Assembly: GCA_025093555.1 (NCBI GenBank)
Contig: JAIWNF010000015.1
Span: forward strand, 310,001-374,000
DNA: 64,000 nt
Source: Circinella umbellata
Lineage: Eukaryota > Mucoromycota > Mucoromycetes > Mucorales > Lichtheimiaceae
Direction: 5' to 3'
Shown: positions 49,763 to 60,956 of the stretch, piece by piece
Numbering within the stretch: position 1 is the first letter of the stretch
Layout of the letters: every line of letters starts with the position of its first letter
Translations under genes and position numbers: made by a program
The notes under the pieces: model-generated
What the model saw: the letters and a program-made list of their open reading frames with translations, nothing else
Told to the model about the DNA's origin: nothing
Database searches by the model: none

Positions 49763-52346
49763 ATGACTACCAACATGAACTTTGGTCCCGAATGGTAAAA
49801 ATGAAGAAAAAGAAAGAATAAATACTAGAAATATTCCTAAAAGGAAAAAAAAATCTAATCAATTGTTTTTAAATCTTTATTTTTTTTCAGGATGCGCGGA
49901 AGTGTTCCAAAGCGATCCAACACGCTCGATTCTCAACATGCTCGCTCTTTGGCAGCTGTATCTGCTAATACTAATGTCTCTCGTACAGGTAATTATTCTC
50001 TTTGTTATTTATTCCTAATTTTATTTTCGAATTCAAGTGGGATTCTCACTCAAGTTTAAAATAATGCTGGACTTTTAGGTCAATATCAACAACAACAACA
50101 AGCGCAACAGCAACAACAACATTCATCGGATGGTGTAACCTCCTCGGGTGAAAATCCATTCAAGTATTCAAAAGAATTTATGTTAAATCTTTATAAGTCT
50201 GTGGATCCTCCAGCATATTTTGAACGACACGAGTATGTGGCCGTTGAAGAAAGTCAAGGTCCATTGTCATTTGTTGATTTAACAGACGATGAAAAAAAAG
50301 TAAGCTTTCTTTTTTTTTTCTGGCACGTTATTTTATATAGAAATAGGCACTATTTATTTTATGATATGCGAATATTCTTATTTTCTTCCCCCCCTTTCCT
50401 CTTTACCTCCCTTTCCCTTTTTCAACTACGAATATACATATCTGTCCACTACCCCCCTCTTTTTTTTCCCAATTTTATTATTCATTATTTCATAATATAA
50501 AATAACTAATATTTTTTTGGTTTGTTATTAGCTTTTAGCTGGACCTGTCCACTCTGAAATCGGACGTCGAATGATTTCTTCGAGCAACGAAAGAGTAAAT
50601 AATGGACAAAGGAATAATAACCATCGCGATATTTATAATAGTCCTTTGCACAGCCCTGCATCCGAAAACACACCCGGTACACCCGGTAGAATGAACATGC
50701 GTTCAAAAGGTAAATATACAAAATATGGATGGTGGGATTTATGTGTGGGTAATAAAAATAAGAGATAGTTTCGAGGTGATGGCGATGATTTACGACAAAT
50801 GGCGTAAACTCATACATAATTTACTTTTTTTAAGGTCGTATGCACGATTACTTTTCTCGAGACCGGGATCAGTATTCCAAGCGACATGAACATGGTATGT
50901 ATTGATTTTGGAAGAACGATAGTCAATTAAAGCTTATTTTTTTTTATATATTTATTAATCACGTCTTTTTTTCTAGATGGTGTAAGACAACGTGAATTAT
51001 CTCAATCGGACGGTTTGGGCACTATTTCACCTAACAAGTCACGCGATGGTGATCAAGAAGAACGTCCCGCATGGGGAACAGTGAATCAAGACACTGTTGG
51101 CTCATTTGACAGCAACGGCGTATTCAGAGTAGGAGGCAATGGTAGTAGCAACAACAATGTACTAGATACTCGTCGAGATTGGCAGGGAGATATAGACAAG
51201 GAAGTAAGAAGTAGAAGTGGAGGAGGTTTCCGTCAAGCAAGTGATGATTCATTCAGGGATGCGTTTGGTGCCGCGTCTGGCCAATTCAAAGGGCTAACGG
51301 ATCATGGTATGAATGGCGCGAGTCCATTCAGTGAAGACCTCGGATCCTCTGGTGCTGGTGGATCCATGTTTGGAAAAAAACCGCCTGCTCAGTACAAGTG
51401 GTTGTATTGTGATCCTCAAGGCACAGTGCAAGGGCCATTTGATGCGCAAGAAATGCAAGAATGGTACAAGGCTGGTTTCTTTGCACCTACCCTCCTAGTC
51501 CGACGGGAAGAAGACCCGCAGTTTGAAAGTCTGATTTCGTTGATTCGTAGGGTTGGAACGGATGATGAACCTTTCTTGACCCCGTATCCTAATCAGTCAC
51601 AGCCACAGCAACCAACATCGGCTGATTCACCTAATCAGTCATCACTTAACATGGGTAGTGGCGGTGGAATACCTCCTCACCCAAGAGGAATGGACCCATT
51701 TAATCGTCCTCTAGCCGCATCTTCACCACTCGAACAGCATGGCAATGGTCATTTCTTTGGAAATTCTCCTCAATCTGCTGCCGATATCCTGTCACCTCAA
51801 GCAGGCGCTGGTCTCGATTTCAGTGGTGCCAACAAGTATAATCCTCTAGGTAGTAATGCGGGAGGGGTTAGCAGCTTATCGGCCAACTTTTTGCAACAGC
51901 AGATAGGCCAAAACCCGGCATCACCCCAGTCTCCTTCTGTACTTCAAGGCGGCCCGTTCAATGCATTCGGATCATCTCTTTTGGGTTCTCGTGATAATGC
52001 ATCACCATTATGGGATAAGCCTCGAACACCTGCTTGGTTGAATAATACAAGCCAAGGTCAAAACGATTTGTTTGGTGGTGCTGGTGATCATTTATCGAGT
52101 ATGAATCCTTTGTTCCGTCAACAGCAACAACAACAGCAACAACAACATACACTCAACCCTTTGTTTGGTGGTTCAAATATGGGTTCTCCGGGACTTTTTG
52201 ATTATCAACGAGCAATGAACGATCAATTTGGACAACATCAGCAATATCTTCAAATGTTGCAACAAAAACAACAACAACATTTGCAATTCCAACAACAATT
52301 GCAACAGCAGTTGTCACAACAGCAATCCTTTGAAGCAATGATGCAA

Positions 52347-52393
<47 letters not shown>

Positions 52394-54248
52394 ACAGCAG
52401 CAACAGCAACAACAACTTCCATCACAACTGTCTCAGCCAACGACCTTGACACAAGCTGCTTATTCAAATACGGGCACAAACGAACAACCTCACACCGTGG
52501 AACAAATTACAAATAAACCACAATCTGCTATCAGTCCACCTTCAACATCTGCTTGGGGATCCGCTCCCGGTACACCTGTTGGAACTCGAAGGCAACCTAT
52601 TGCTGTCCCCGAACCTCCTGTCCCTGCCCCCGCTCCCGTTGCAGACAAACCAGAATTTAAAGAAGAAGAACCTGTCGAAGAAATCGTCCAACCCATGTCT
52701 AGTATGCAATTGAAGGATGAAACTGTTAGTCCAGTTATTCCTGCAAAAAAATTTACTGCTTCTACTTCTACTACCACCCCTACTGTATCAACAACAAAAA
52801 GTGTCCCACCTGCCCCCGTTTCTGAATCTGGACCAGAACCAGAAGTATCAGCATCTACTGCAAAACCAATTTCACTTCGTGAAATCCAAGAAGAGGAATT
52901 ACGCAAGCAACAGGAAGCAAAGGAAAAACAACAGAAGATTCAACAACAACAATTGGAAGAAGCCGCTAAAATTCAAAATGATAATGGATATGCTGCTACT
53001 ACAAGTGGAAAAGCTGGATGGGGTACCACTAGTTCCCCTTGGGGTCGTGAACAACAAACAAAGGGTCCTTCTTTGCGTGAGATTCAAGAAATGGAAGCCA
53101 AGGAAGCCGAGTCTCGAAAGCAAGCTGCAGAAGTACAATGGGCAGCTGCTGCTAATGATCGATCGAATAGTCCTCCAGCCAATCTTTCATGGGGTGTTGT
53201 AGCTCCTAGCAAAGGTACTGCCGCCGCATCAGGACCAAGTGCTTCTCCAGCATGGGCTGCTACTTCAGCTCCAAAGAAGACACTTCGTGAAATTCAAGAA
53301 GAAGAGGAAGCAGCTTCCAAGAAAAAGGCTGCTAAGCAACAAGCTGCTGCTGCCGCTGCCGCTGCATTGGCAAATTCTGCTACTAGTGGTAATAACGTAA
53401 CTGGAAAGGGATATGCTGGTATTGCTGGCACTGCTGCAACAAAGGTACAGAAAAAAAGTGAAATATTGTGTTTTGGTATAATATGTATATATAAAATGAC
53501 TGTGGGGGATTTTTGGAAGATAATAACATTTGTATGTGTATACCTATCTTTTTTTTAATAGGTTCCTGCTGCCGGTGCTGGTTGGACTACGGTTACTAGT
53601 CAGAGAACTGCACCTAAACCTGTATCCGCTACAACTTCTTCCTCTCAGATTTCAAGTACTTCTAAGCAAGGAGGATGGGAAACTGTTGGTGCACCCAAGA
53701 CTACAGTTACATCAGCGGCACCAGTCTCAGCCCCTCCAGCAGCATCAAGACCTGTCACAGCTGCTGCTGCAAGAAATACCAAGTCAGACGACCAAAAGCC
53801 TCCTAGCAATGAATTCATGCAATGGTGTCGCCAATCTCTTCGTGGTTTGAATGCTGGTGTCAATGGTAAGTTTTATTTATTAATAGCTAATACTATTTGA
53901 ACATATATATATATAATAGTCATAATAATTATGTGACATTCCTCACTCATTTCTGGATATTTATATACATATATATATGTATGCGTGTGTGCTATAGGTG
54001 ATGAAATTCTTCAAATGCTTTTGTCATTCCCACTTGATAACAGCTCTGCAGAAATTATTCAAGATATTATTTATGCAAACTCCACTTCAATGGATGGTCG
54101 CCGTTTTGCAGGTGAATTCATGAAACGTAGACGAGCTGATCTCGCTGGCAAATTGGATGTAACTATTCCCATGATGAGTAGTACATCAATGGATGATGAT
54201 TCGTTCACGGTTGTTACTAAGAAGGGTAAGAAGAAGGCCCAAGTTTAA
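49763..54248 (+). CDS. GYF-domain protein (GIGYF/Smy2-like)
   Basis: Eight exons: 49763-49794, 49891-49988, 50079-50299, 50532-50709, 50835-50894, 50977-53444, 53562-53865, 53998-54248; 1203 aa. The GYF domain (about residues 335-390) reads 'YKWLYCDPQGTVQGPF', 'MQEWYKAGFF' and 'LLVRREED'. It has the W-x-Y-x-D-P plus GPF/W-x-x-G-x-F pattern that binds proline-rich ligands. Before it lies a conserved segment, 'EFMLNLYKSVDPPAYF'. Afterwards come Gln/Pro/Ser-rich disorder with 24 uninterrupted Gln and three repeats of 'LREIQE(E/M)E' (near 52875, 53072, 53281) within charged helices. The C-terminal 'NEFMQWCRQSLRGLNAG' plus 'GDEILQMLLSFP' resembles the terminal helical block of GIGYF/Smy2 proteins. 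In animals and yeasts such proteins link mRNA repression and decay (4EHP, CCR4-NOT, ribosome stalling) to proline-rich partners. This member is most likely cytoplasmic. Confidence 0.88.
52344..52415 (+). repeat. CAR repeat encoding 24 Gln
   Basis: Mixed CAA/CAG codons, in frame in the GYF-domain gene. It is flanked by further interrupted Gln runs from about 52117. Confidence 0.95.
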
Positions 54249-55245
54249 GTCATCTAAACACATAAAAGTGTTGTTATTTTTTCTCCATCTTTCTCATTTC
54301 AAAAGAATTAATATTCAAAAGAACATAATTTAAAATAAAACTCTATCAGTTATTCTTTTGGATCTTTTCTTTTTGTTATGTTTTTTATATGTGGATATGA
54401 GTTATAAAACCAATTGGCTGCTACTTTTATTACTGTTACAATGAAGATCTTGAAAATATATTATGTAGGTGAGAGTATCATCGTTTGCGTTAGCTATTGT
54501 TCGATATCTTGAAGATGCAGATACATAAGTTATTATACAGAAAAAGTTTCTAAGCAAATTTTCAGTTCAACTGTCGTTATGGTTGATATTAGTAGTACCA
54601 ATCAGTCGAAAAAAAAAAGGATTTCAGATAATGCTCAAGTCATTCCTTTTTTTATAACTTGTAACAATGCACTTCTATATTAGGAAAACTATACGGTTAG
54701 CAATGTGTTATCGCACATTTTTTTTTACCGTTGATAAAGGAGGTGCTGTGGCGATAACTTCTATATAAAGACTAGCTGTGGCGTTTTTCCTGTTCATTAT
54801 AGCATTCTCACGGTAAAATGGTCTTGTGACCTAGAGTTATTTATTACTTTTGCTCGTAAATTCTTCCCATGAGTCAGTCATCTACACATTTACTCAACAT
54901 GTTATCCAAATAATTTATGTCAGCAGGAACTAAAGAATTTAATATCCTATCGTATTCATGTTTTTTTGTAATTATTCATGTCAACCAGTAATGAAAACTA
55001 ATACTTTTTATGCAAATGGTTGCACTCTATGTATGTTCTATATTTCTATTGTCTTTATTATGCTATTCTTGTTGCTGTTGGCGTACGTATTGTTACAATT
55101 TTTGAAAAAGGAAAGCGTCTATGAAGCATGGAGCTTTGTCTCACGCTTTTTTTTTTTCGTTTCAATAAAAAATAACTTTTTTTTTATTTACTCTTTTTTG
55201 TTTACTACGTATCCCCTTTTTTTTTATATTTGTCTAAAATACTCA
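54249..55245. other. Intergenic, no gene seen
   Basis: About 1 kb between the GYF gene and the F-box gene. It has AT-rich sequence, a T-rich leader from 55140 and no conserved ORF. The open frame from 54958 is a 5' extension of the F-box frame through T-runs, and I do not take it as coding. Confidence 0.5.
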
Positions 55246-57330
55246 ATGAACACTTTTCCAACATGTTTACCTACCGACATTGTGTTTACCATCTTTAATT
55301 TTCTTGAGCAAGCTGATTGTGTCGAATGTCTGTATACCTGCCGTCATTGGTATTTGCACATTCCAAGTTATACAACCAAAGTATGGGAACAGCTTGATAT
55401 TTCTCCCAATTCTTGGGCAAGATACAACGATGGGCTTCTTCAATGTCTTGGGCCACACGTCAAAAAAGTACTGATAGATCAATTAGATGCCTGTACTGTA
55501 TTATATAAGCTTAGTAGCATGAATTGTAATAGAATTGTCACGCTAGGTTAGTACAGTAATAGATGATAGTAATTTTGTAAGAGCATACCTGATTCAATAA
55601 CCGTAAAGAAAAGGCTAACCACGATAAATTAAATAATAGAGATCAAAAATCACTTATATTCTAATATCACGGAGAAGAATAGTGATAGTTTTAAAATTGA
55701 TAATATTAAATTTCTTAATTCTATTGAACGATTCAGTACCACCTTAAAAGAACTTTGTATAGTGGATCATCCAACTTTTATCTCAGCAACTGAATTAATA
55801 TATCGCTTCCCACACCTCACACATCTTACGTTATTATACAGCAATAGAATCGATCATTTATTGACAAAAGATCAAACCGACAACATTGATAATAATGCAA
55901 TGATGACAGTCAACAACAGACCCGAAAAAATTGAATCATTAGCTAATAGCGATGGCAATAATAAAAACAAAAATATGGTATATTTGCATTTAAAAATCCC
56001 ACGACATCGCAACTTTAAAAATTGTCTTATATCTGCATTACTCCAATGTCCCCAATTGAAATGCTTACTAGTTACTGGTTCTAATAAAGATGGCAGCACC
56101 ATACAAAGTGTATTAACCAATGATAACAGTGGTGAAGCTACTCAACAGATCGGACTCGACGCTATATCCAAATTATGTCCAAATTTAGAATACATTATGT
56201 GGAACGTGCACAAAATATATTTTCATAAAAAGCAACAGGAATCAAAGATCTTAACAGAATGGAGGCGACGAACATCAGCATCAACAATAGGTTATAAAAA
56301 TAAAAGCTGTAATGACAGTTACATGACAACAGTCAGCAATAACAGAGAAAAAACAAGCTCAGTACAGGGCCTTATTTTTGAGGGACATATTGCTGATATC
56401 AATAACATCATGTCATCGTCAATATTTACAAAATCCTTAAAAACACTTTCCTACTTGGAGCTTTTCAATGTGGAAGTAGATCGATCTCGTGATTGGAATG
56501 TTATCATTTCTGCAGCAACAGCACCATTATTATTATCATCAACATCCATGAGTTCTCTCAGCAGTAGCAGTACTAACAACTTAGTGACGACGCAACTTCC
56601 ACAACATTTAGAGACACTAAAATTAACTAATTTGGAATTACCACATGAAGATGGTTGGATATATTTATTTTCTCAATGTCAGAATCTCAAGCATCTTGAC
56701 ATCTCTTTGGGACCATTTGATATGCAATGGAATCGTATTGTTCAAGGAATAACATCGTCCTTAAGACACCTACAGCATCTTGGGCTTCATGATAATGATT
56801 ATCGTGTTGCACCTCATTTGGATTTTAGTGCCTGTATCAAAATGCTTTCTCAAGAATGCAAGAGCCTTCGCTGTTTGGAAATTCACAATATACGTATTTC
56901 CAATGAAAATTTACTTGAATTATGTGAAATACAGTCGTTACAAGAACTATCACTTCAAATTGGATCATTACAAGAAGCATCTTTATTTGCATTTGTTGAA
57001 AGATTGTTGTCAGAAAATGATGACTCGACAGCAACAACAGCTACGGCAGAGCTTGTTACCTTAAAGCTTATATCATTTCATAATCTAGACGATGCCATTC
57101 TTAAAAGACTTGCACGCGTCAAAAGCTTAACGTTTCTCTCAGTTCTATGGAATAATCGAATAACAGATGCTGGCGTAAAAGCATTTCTGCAACATAACAT
57201 TAACAATAATATTCACAATAACACATGTGCTATTCATACTAAAAATGACAAGAGGAAAAGAAAAAGTCTATATGTGGATCAATGTATAGCGGTATCAAGA
57301 TGGGGAGTTTGGACAAGTGAAAATTGTTGA
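55246..57330 (+). CDS. F-box/leucine-rich-repeat protein
   Basis: Two exons, 55246-55546 and 55640-57330, encode 663 aa. The ATG at 55246 was chosen because the F-box 'LPTDIVFTIFNFLEQADCVECLYTCRHWY' starts at once; upstream in-frame codons derive from T-runs. Irregular leucine-rich repeats follow: 'FPHLTHLTLL', 'LKTLSYLELFNVE', 'LETLKLTNLELP', 'CQNLKHLDISLGP', 'LRCLEIHNIRISNENLLELC', 'LTFLSVLWNNRITDAGVKAF'. F-box proteins bind Skp1 in SCF ubiquitin ligases, and the LRR part would select substrates. Mucoralean genomes are known for large, fast-evolving F-box/LRR families, so no orthologue is named. Asn/Ser/Thr-rich insertions between repeats suggest relaxed constraint. Confidence 0.85.
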
Positions 57331-57606
57331 AAACATTTTTTTTTTTTTATCTGTTATTATTACAAGTAGTTTTTTCTCTTCGATTGCGATTGTAATTGTA
57401 AAATATACCACTATCATAGGCGTTTTTCTTTTAAAATAATAATAATAATGTTCCATTTTAAACTACAATAACAATCCGATACTAACTTCTCCATGAATAA
57501 AAAAAAGTATGTTACAATGTGATGATGCTATTTCTGTTATATAATATTAAGAATATTTGCTCGTTTGTAAGGCAACAGTGGTTCCTTTATTATCCAACTG
57601 GTGAAA

Positions 57607-57943
57607 CCTAGAGATTTGGTCAAGTAAAATCCGAAAATAGTTAGATTCACTGTATAAAGAAATGACGACTACCTTGGCTCATCGTAATATGTTGCGACTA
57701 TTGAAGCCATTGTTGGTTGGTTCGATACAGCTCATTTTATACGTGCAAGAATTGACTCTAAAGTCAAATAGTGACGAACGAGTGTAAAAGACATTAGGGT
57801 GAGCAATAAATAAGGGGACTGAGAGATGTTAGTTTATATTTGAGTTTATTTGGGATATAGGATTGACGTGTGCCATACGATGGGAACCGAGTCTTTAAAT
57901 AAAATCCAACTATTTGTGGATTTTACTCGGCCAAATCTCCAGG
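57607..57943. mobile_element. Short foldback/MITE-like element with 41-bp terminal inverted repeats
   Basis: Positions 57607-57647 and the reverse complement of 57903-57943 match at 35 of 41 positions (starting CCTAGAGATTTGG and CCTGGAGATTTGG), enclosing 255 bp with no ORF. This is the layout of a non-autonomous DNA transposon or decayed foldback element. Differences are mostly transitions, consistent with age. No target-site duplication was identified by eye, so the true ends could lie further out. Confidence 0.5.
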
Positions 57944-59078
57944 CTATTGAAGCCTATTTCCAGCTAAATAATCGAGGCTCCATGTGCCATTTTCGGAGTG
58001 GCATGCTCTGACAACAATATTGTCATCAAGCCATTTTAACAGAAGTAAAGAATCTATTTATGATAGATTGTCTATGCTAGTAATTTAATATACAAAATGT
58101 GTACGATGAGACGGTTACCCCAGTTTTAGTGCTGTATTACCATCGGTTGTCATGCAGCATACATATCATATTTTGTATAGCAAGGGTTTTTATATAATGG
58201 TGGTACTCATGAAACGAATGAAGTACTATTAGAATAAAGAATACTGTACTTATTTTTCAGATTCTCAAGAAAATGCGTATTGTCTATGAGGTTTATAATT
58301 ATAGGCTTTGATGACCAGCTTTTTAACATATATTTGAAGGAAAAATCAGTCGTTAACGCAAGTACACACCGTTTTTCAAACTGATACTTACTCTTTTAGT
58401 ACTCATGTTATATTTGAATACAAAACTTTTATTTTTATAGTTATTATTCTAAAAATCATCGAGGGATGATGCCAAAATTTTCAAGATTAAAGAAAATAAG
58501 AAATCAACTTACACGTTTTTAATCATAGAGATACTCCAGTATACATGAGTCTCGAAGGAAAGAAGTAATTGATATCTAGATCTGCGTTCAGAAGTGGTGT
58601 GGTGCACAGCAGGTGAGACCGTCTGCCGAAGCCTCCGATGTTGATTTTGTTGACAACATACGTACTCACAAATTTTGAAATTCAGAAAGAAGTAATAGTG
58701 ATAAGAAATATAAGACATCAAAAATGACAATTATATGTTACATAGTTGTAGTTTTATTTTAAAGGAACTATATTATATATGATATTATATATGATTAGAA
58801 GACATGGTTCCATCCACACGTTACACATTTGAACCATATTGATCGTTTCTCCTTTCGCTCCTTGGTCTTTTATCAATTTCTTAATTTTTTTTTTTTTCCA
58901 TCGTTTCCACTACTTTTTGTCTAAATCCGTATTAAATATGTTATTGAAAGAAAACTTGACACTAAAACTAATCTTATTCTCAATGCATAAACCAAAAAAA
59001 TATATTTTTGGTTTGAATAGATCACGTGCCCGCGTTTTTTTTTTGGCAGCAAGGGGATGTAAAAATTTATAGTGCGCG

Positions 59079-59111
59079 ACGCGAACTTTTTTTTTTATTG
59101 GCACGACGCGT
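59079..59111 (+). promoter_or_regulatory. MCB-like cell-cycle elements upstream of NSE4
   Basis: ACGCGAA at 59079-59085 and ACGCGT at 59106-59111 lie 48-80 bp before the NSE4 ATG. ACGCGT is the MluI cell-cycle box recognised by MBF (Mbp1/Swi6) in fungi, and ACGCGAA is a close variant. A CACGTG E-box is at about 59024. In this CG-poor DNA the cluster stands out. G1/S control of an SMC5/6 subunit is plausible but inferred. Confidence 0.5.
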
Positions 59112-59158
59112 ACCTGGGTTTTTTTTATATTTTCTAATTAAATAGAAACAGTTATAAA

Positions 59159-60632
59159 ATGGGGTATAGCGTTGATGACGAACAAAATATGAACGATAAA
59201 AACATGCAAGTAGACGAAGTAGAAGCAGATGAAGTAGAAACAGGAGACGAAGACGAAGAAGAAGATGACGAACACGAAGAAGAACAAAATGATTATGAAA
59301 CACTAAAAAGCCAAATCGAGGAGAAAACAGATCGTTCTAAATATGATCCTTCACAAAATAAAGATGAAAGAAGAGCCATTCGTGGTGAACTTAGAAGACT
59401 TGGGAAAAAAATGGAAGGTATATAACTAATTACAAATGTCTTACAGATTATATGTATGTAACTTGGTGAAATGGAGTTATTAATTCTTGACTTTTTTAAA
59501 AACTTCTGTTATAATTTTCAGAGAACAAAAGAACATTATTACAAGCCGACAACGACGGTCTTAATGAAGGAATTCTGATGCAGAATGAAGTTTATGCAAG
59601 AAGTATGTTTTTATTGTCATTTACTGTGAATATTTTTAGAAAAGAAAAGGTGGGGGGTATATTAATAATAACTGTGTGCTTATCTTTTTTTTTTTATTGA
59701 ATGATAGTTAAAAATGTATCTGAAGCAACAATTGATTCCAAATTATTGGTGATGACAGCTGATCTTGGTGCACAAAAAGCACGTAATTTAAAGTTAGATA
59801 ATAATTTATTTAATGCAGATGAGTTCGTTAGCAAGATAAGGACATTGGGTAGTTCACGAGGAATGTTGAATTGGAAACGTATCGGTAAAAGGGCATTTAA
59901 ATTTAGTCAACGTGCATATACCATGGATTTTATGTATGTATAATCTTTTTAGTTTTTTTTTTTTTATGTAAGCAACCTTACATTTTTTTTTTCTTTCTAT
60001 GTCTTGTTTAGGCTTGGTCCTTTATCTGTTGAAAAGAAACAACGTAAAACAGCTCGTCATGTTCGTATTATTAAAAATAAAGAAGATCTTGTTCAACCCA
60101 CACAGGTAAAAAAAAAAGAAATCAAGTCAAATGAAATAAGATTGTATTTAAACTAACAAAATTAAATAGCTTCAAGAAGGTGATATAGCACAACAAGAAA
60201 ATGAAACATCAGCCAACGTCAATCAAATATATAAGATCTTAGATGAAAGTGGTCCAACAAATTATCTTGAATTTATTACCAATCCAGAATCATTTTCACA
60301 AACTGTTGAAAATATGTTTTATGTTTCCTTTTTAATTCGAAATGCAGTAGCAGAAATTGATGATTCAAGTGGTCAACCTATTTTAGCAACAAGAGCTCCT
60401 CCAGCACCTGAAGAACTTGCACAAGATCTCACCAAAAAACAAATCATTATGAGTTTAGATATTCATTCATGGAAGGTAAAGAAGAGATGAATATTTTATT
60501 AAGAAAGACTTTTTCAGTTATTAAAATATACAATATATCTAGGATATCATTCAAACATATGGTATACGCACTTCCATCATTCCCACTCGACCGAAACGAC
60601 TACAAAATATGTCTTCCAGCAAATGGTATTAA
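59159..60632 (+). CDS. NSE4: SMC5/6 complex kleisin subunit NSE4
   Basis: Six exons: 59159-59417, 59522-59602, 59708-59933, 60012-60105, 60170-60475, 60543-60632; 351 aa. After an acidic N-terminal tail comes 'RRAIRGELRRLGKKMEG' and the NSE4 N-terminal helix with 'LLVMTADLGAQKARNLKL' and 'NADEFVSKIRTL', the diagnostic block contacting the SMC6 neck. 'FMLGPLSVEKKQRKTARHVR' leads into the C-terminal winged-helix part: 'NMFYVSFLIRNAVAEI', 'KKQIIMSLDIHSWKDIIQTYGI'. NSE4 is the kleisin that bridges SMC5 and SMC6 heads in DNA repair and replication-fork maintenance. The length is close to the family norm. The intron at 59934-60011 was placed so that AT joins G CTT to give 'DFMLGPL'. Confidence 0.9.
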
Positions 60633-60956
60633 TATAATTTTGTATATGTATTTTTATATATGCTCATGTGTGTACATAATTTATAAACCTCTTTTTTTTT
60701 TATTGTTTGTTATTCTATTTCATAATATTTTTTATTTAAAAAAAATAACATCAATCATCATGATTTCTATATACAAAAAGAAAAAAAGGGGGGGGGTTGG
60801 AAAAAAAAAAGGAATTTTCACAGTGAATTTGATGAATGGGTGTGTGGGATTGAATTTATAAGAAAAGGTAAAAGTATAGAATGTTTAGCAAAAAAAAAAA
60901 AAAGAAATAGAGAAAGAGAAAGAGGAAGAGAGAAACGCAAAAAAGATATACACTTT
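60633..60956. other. Intergenic between convergent genes
   Basis: 324 bp between the NSE4 and FCP1-like stops. It holds T-runs, a G run (60787-60796) and an A/G-rich purine tract (60890-60945). No gene was seen. Confidence 0.55.

Larger units (their letters stand above)
57331..59158. other. Intergenic with foldback element and NSE4 promoter
   Basis: 1.8 kb, AT-rich. It contains an inverted-repeat element (57607-57943) and a cluster of CG-containing promoter motifs near 59020-59111, both annotated separately. The ORF at 58509-58730 (-) is not convincing. No other gene was seen. Confidence 0.55.

Noticed and set aside
54958..55245. In-frame N-terminal extension of the F-box protein
   Set aside because: It consists of Phe/Leu-rich codons from T-runs. 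The F-box starts within six residues of the ATG at 55246.
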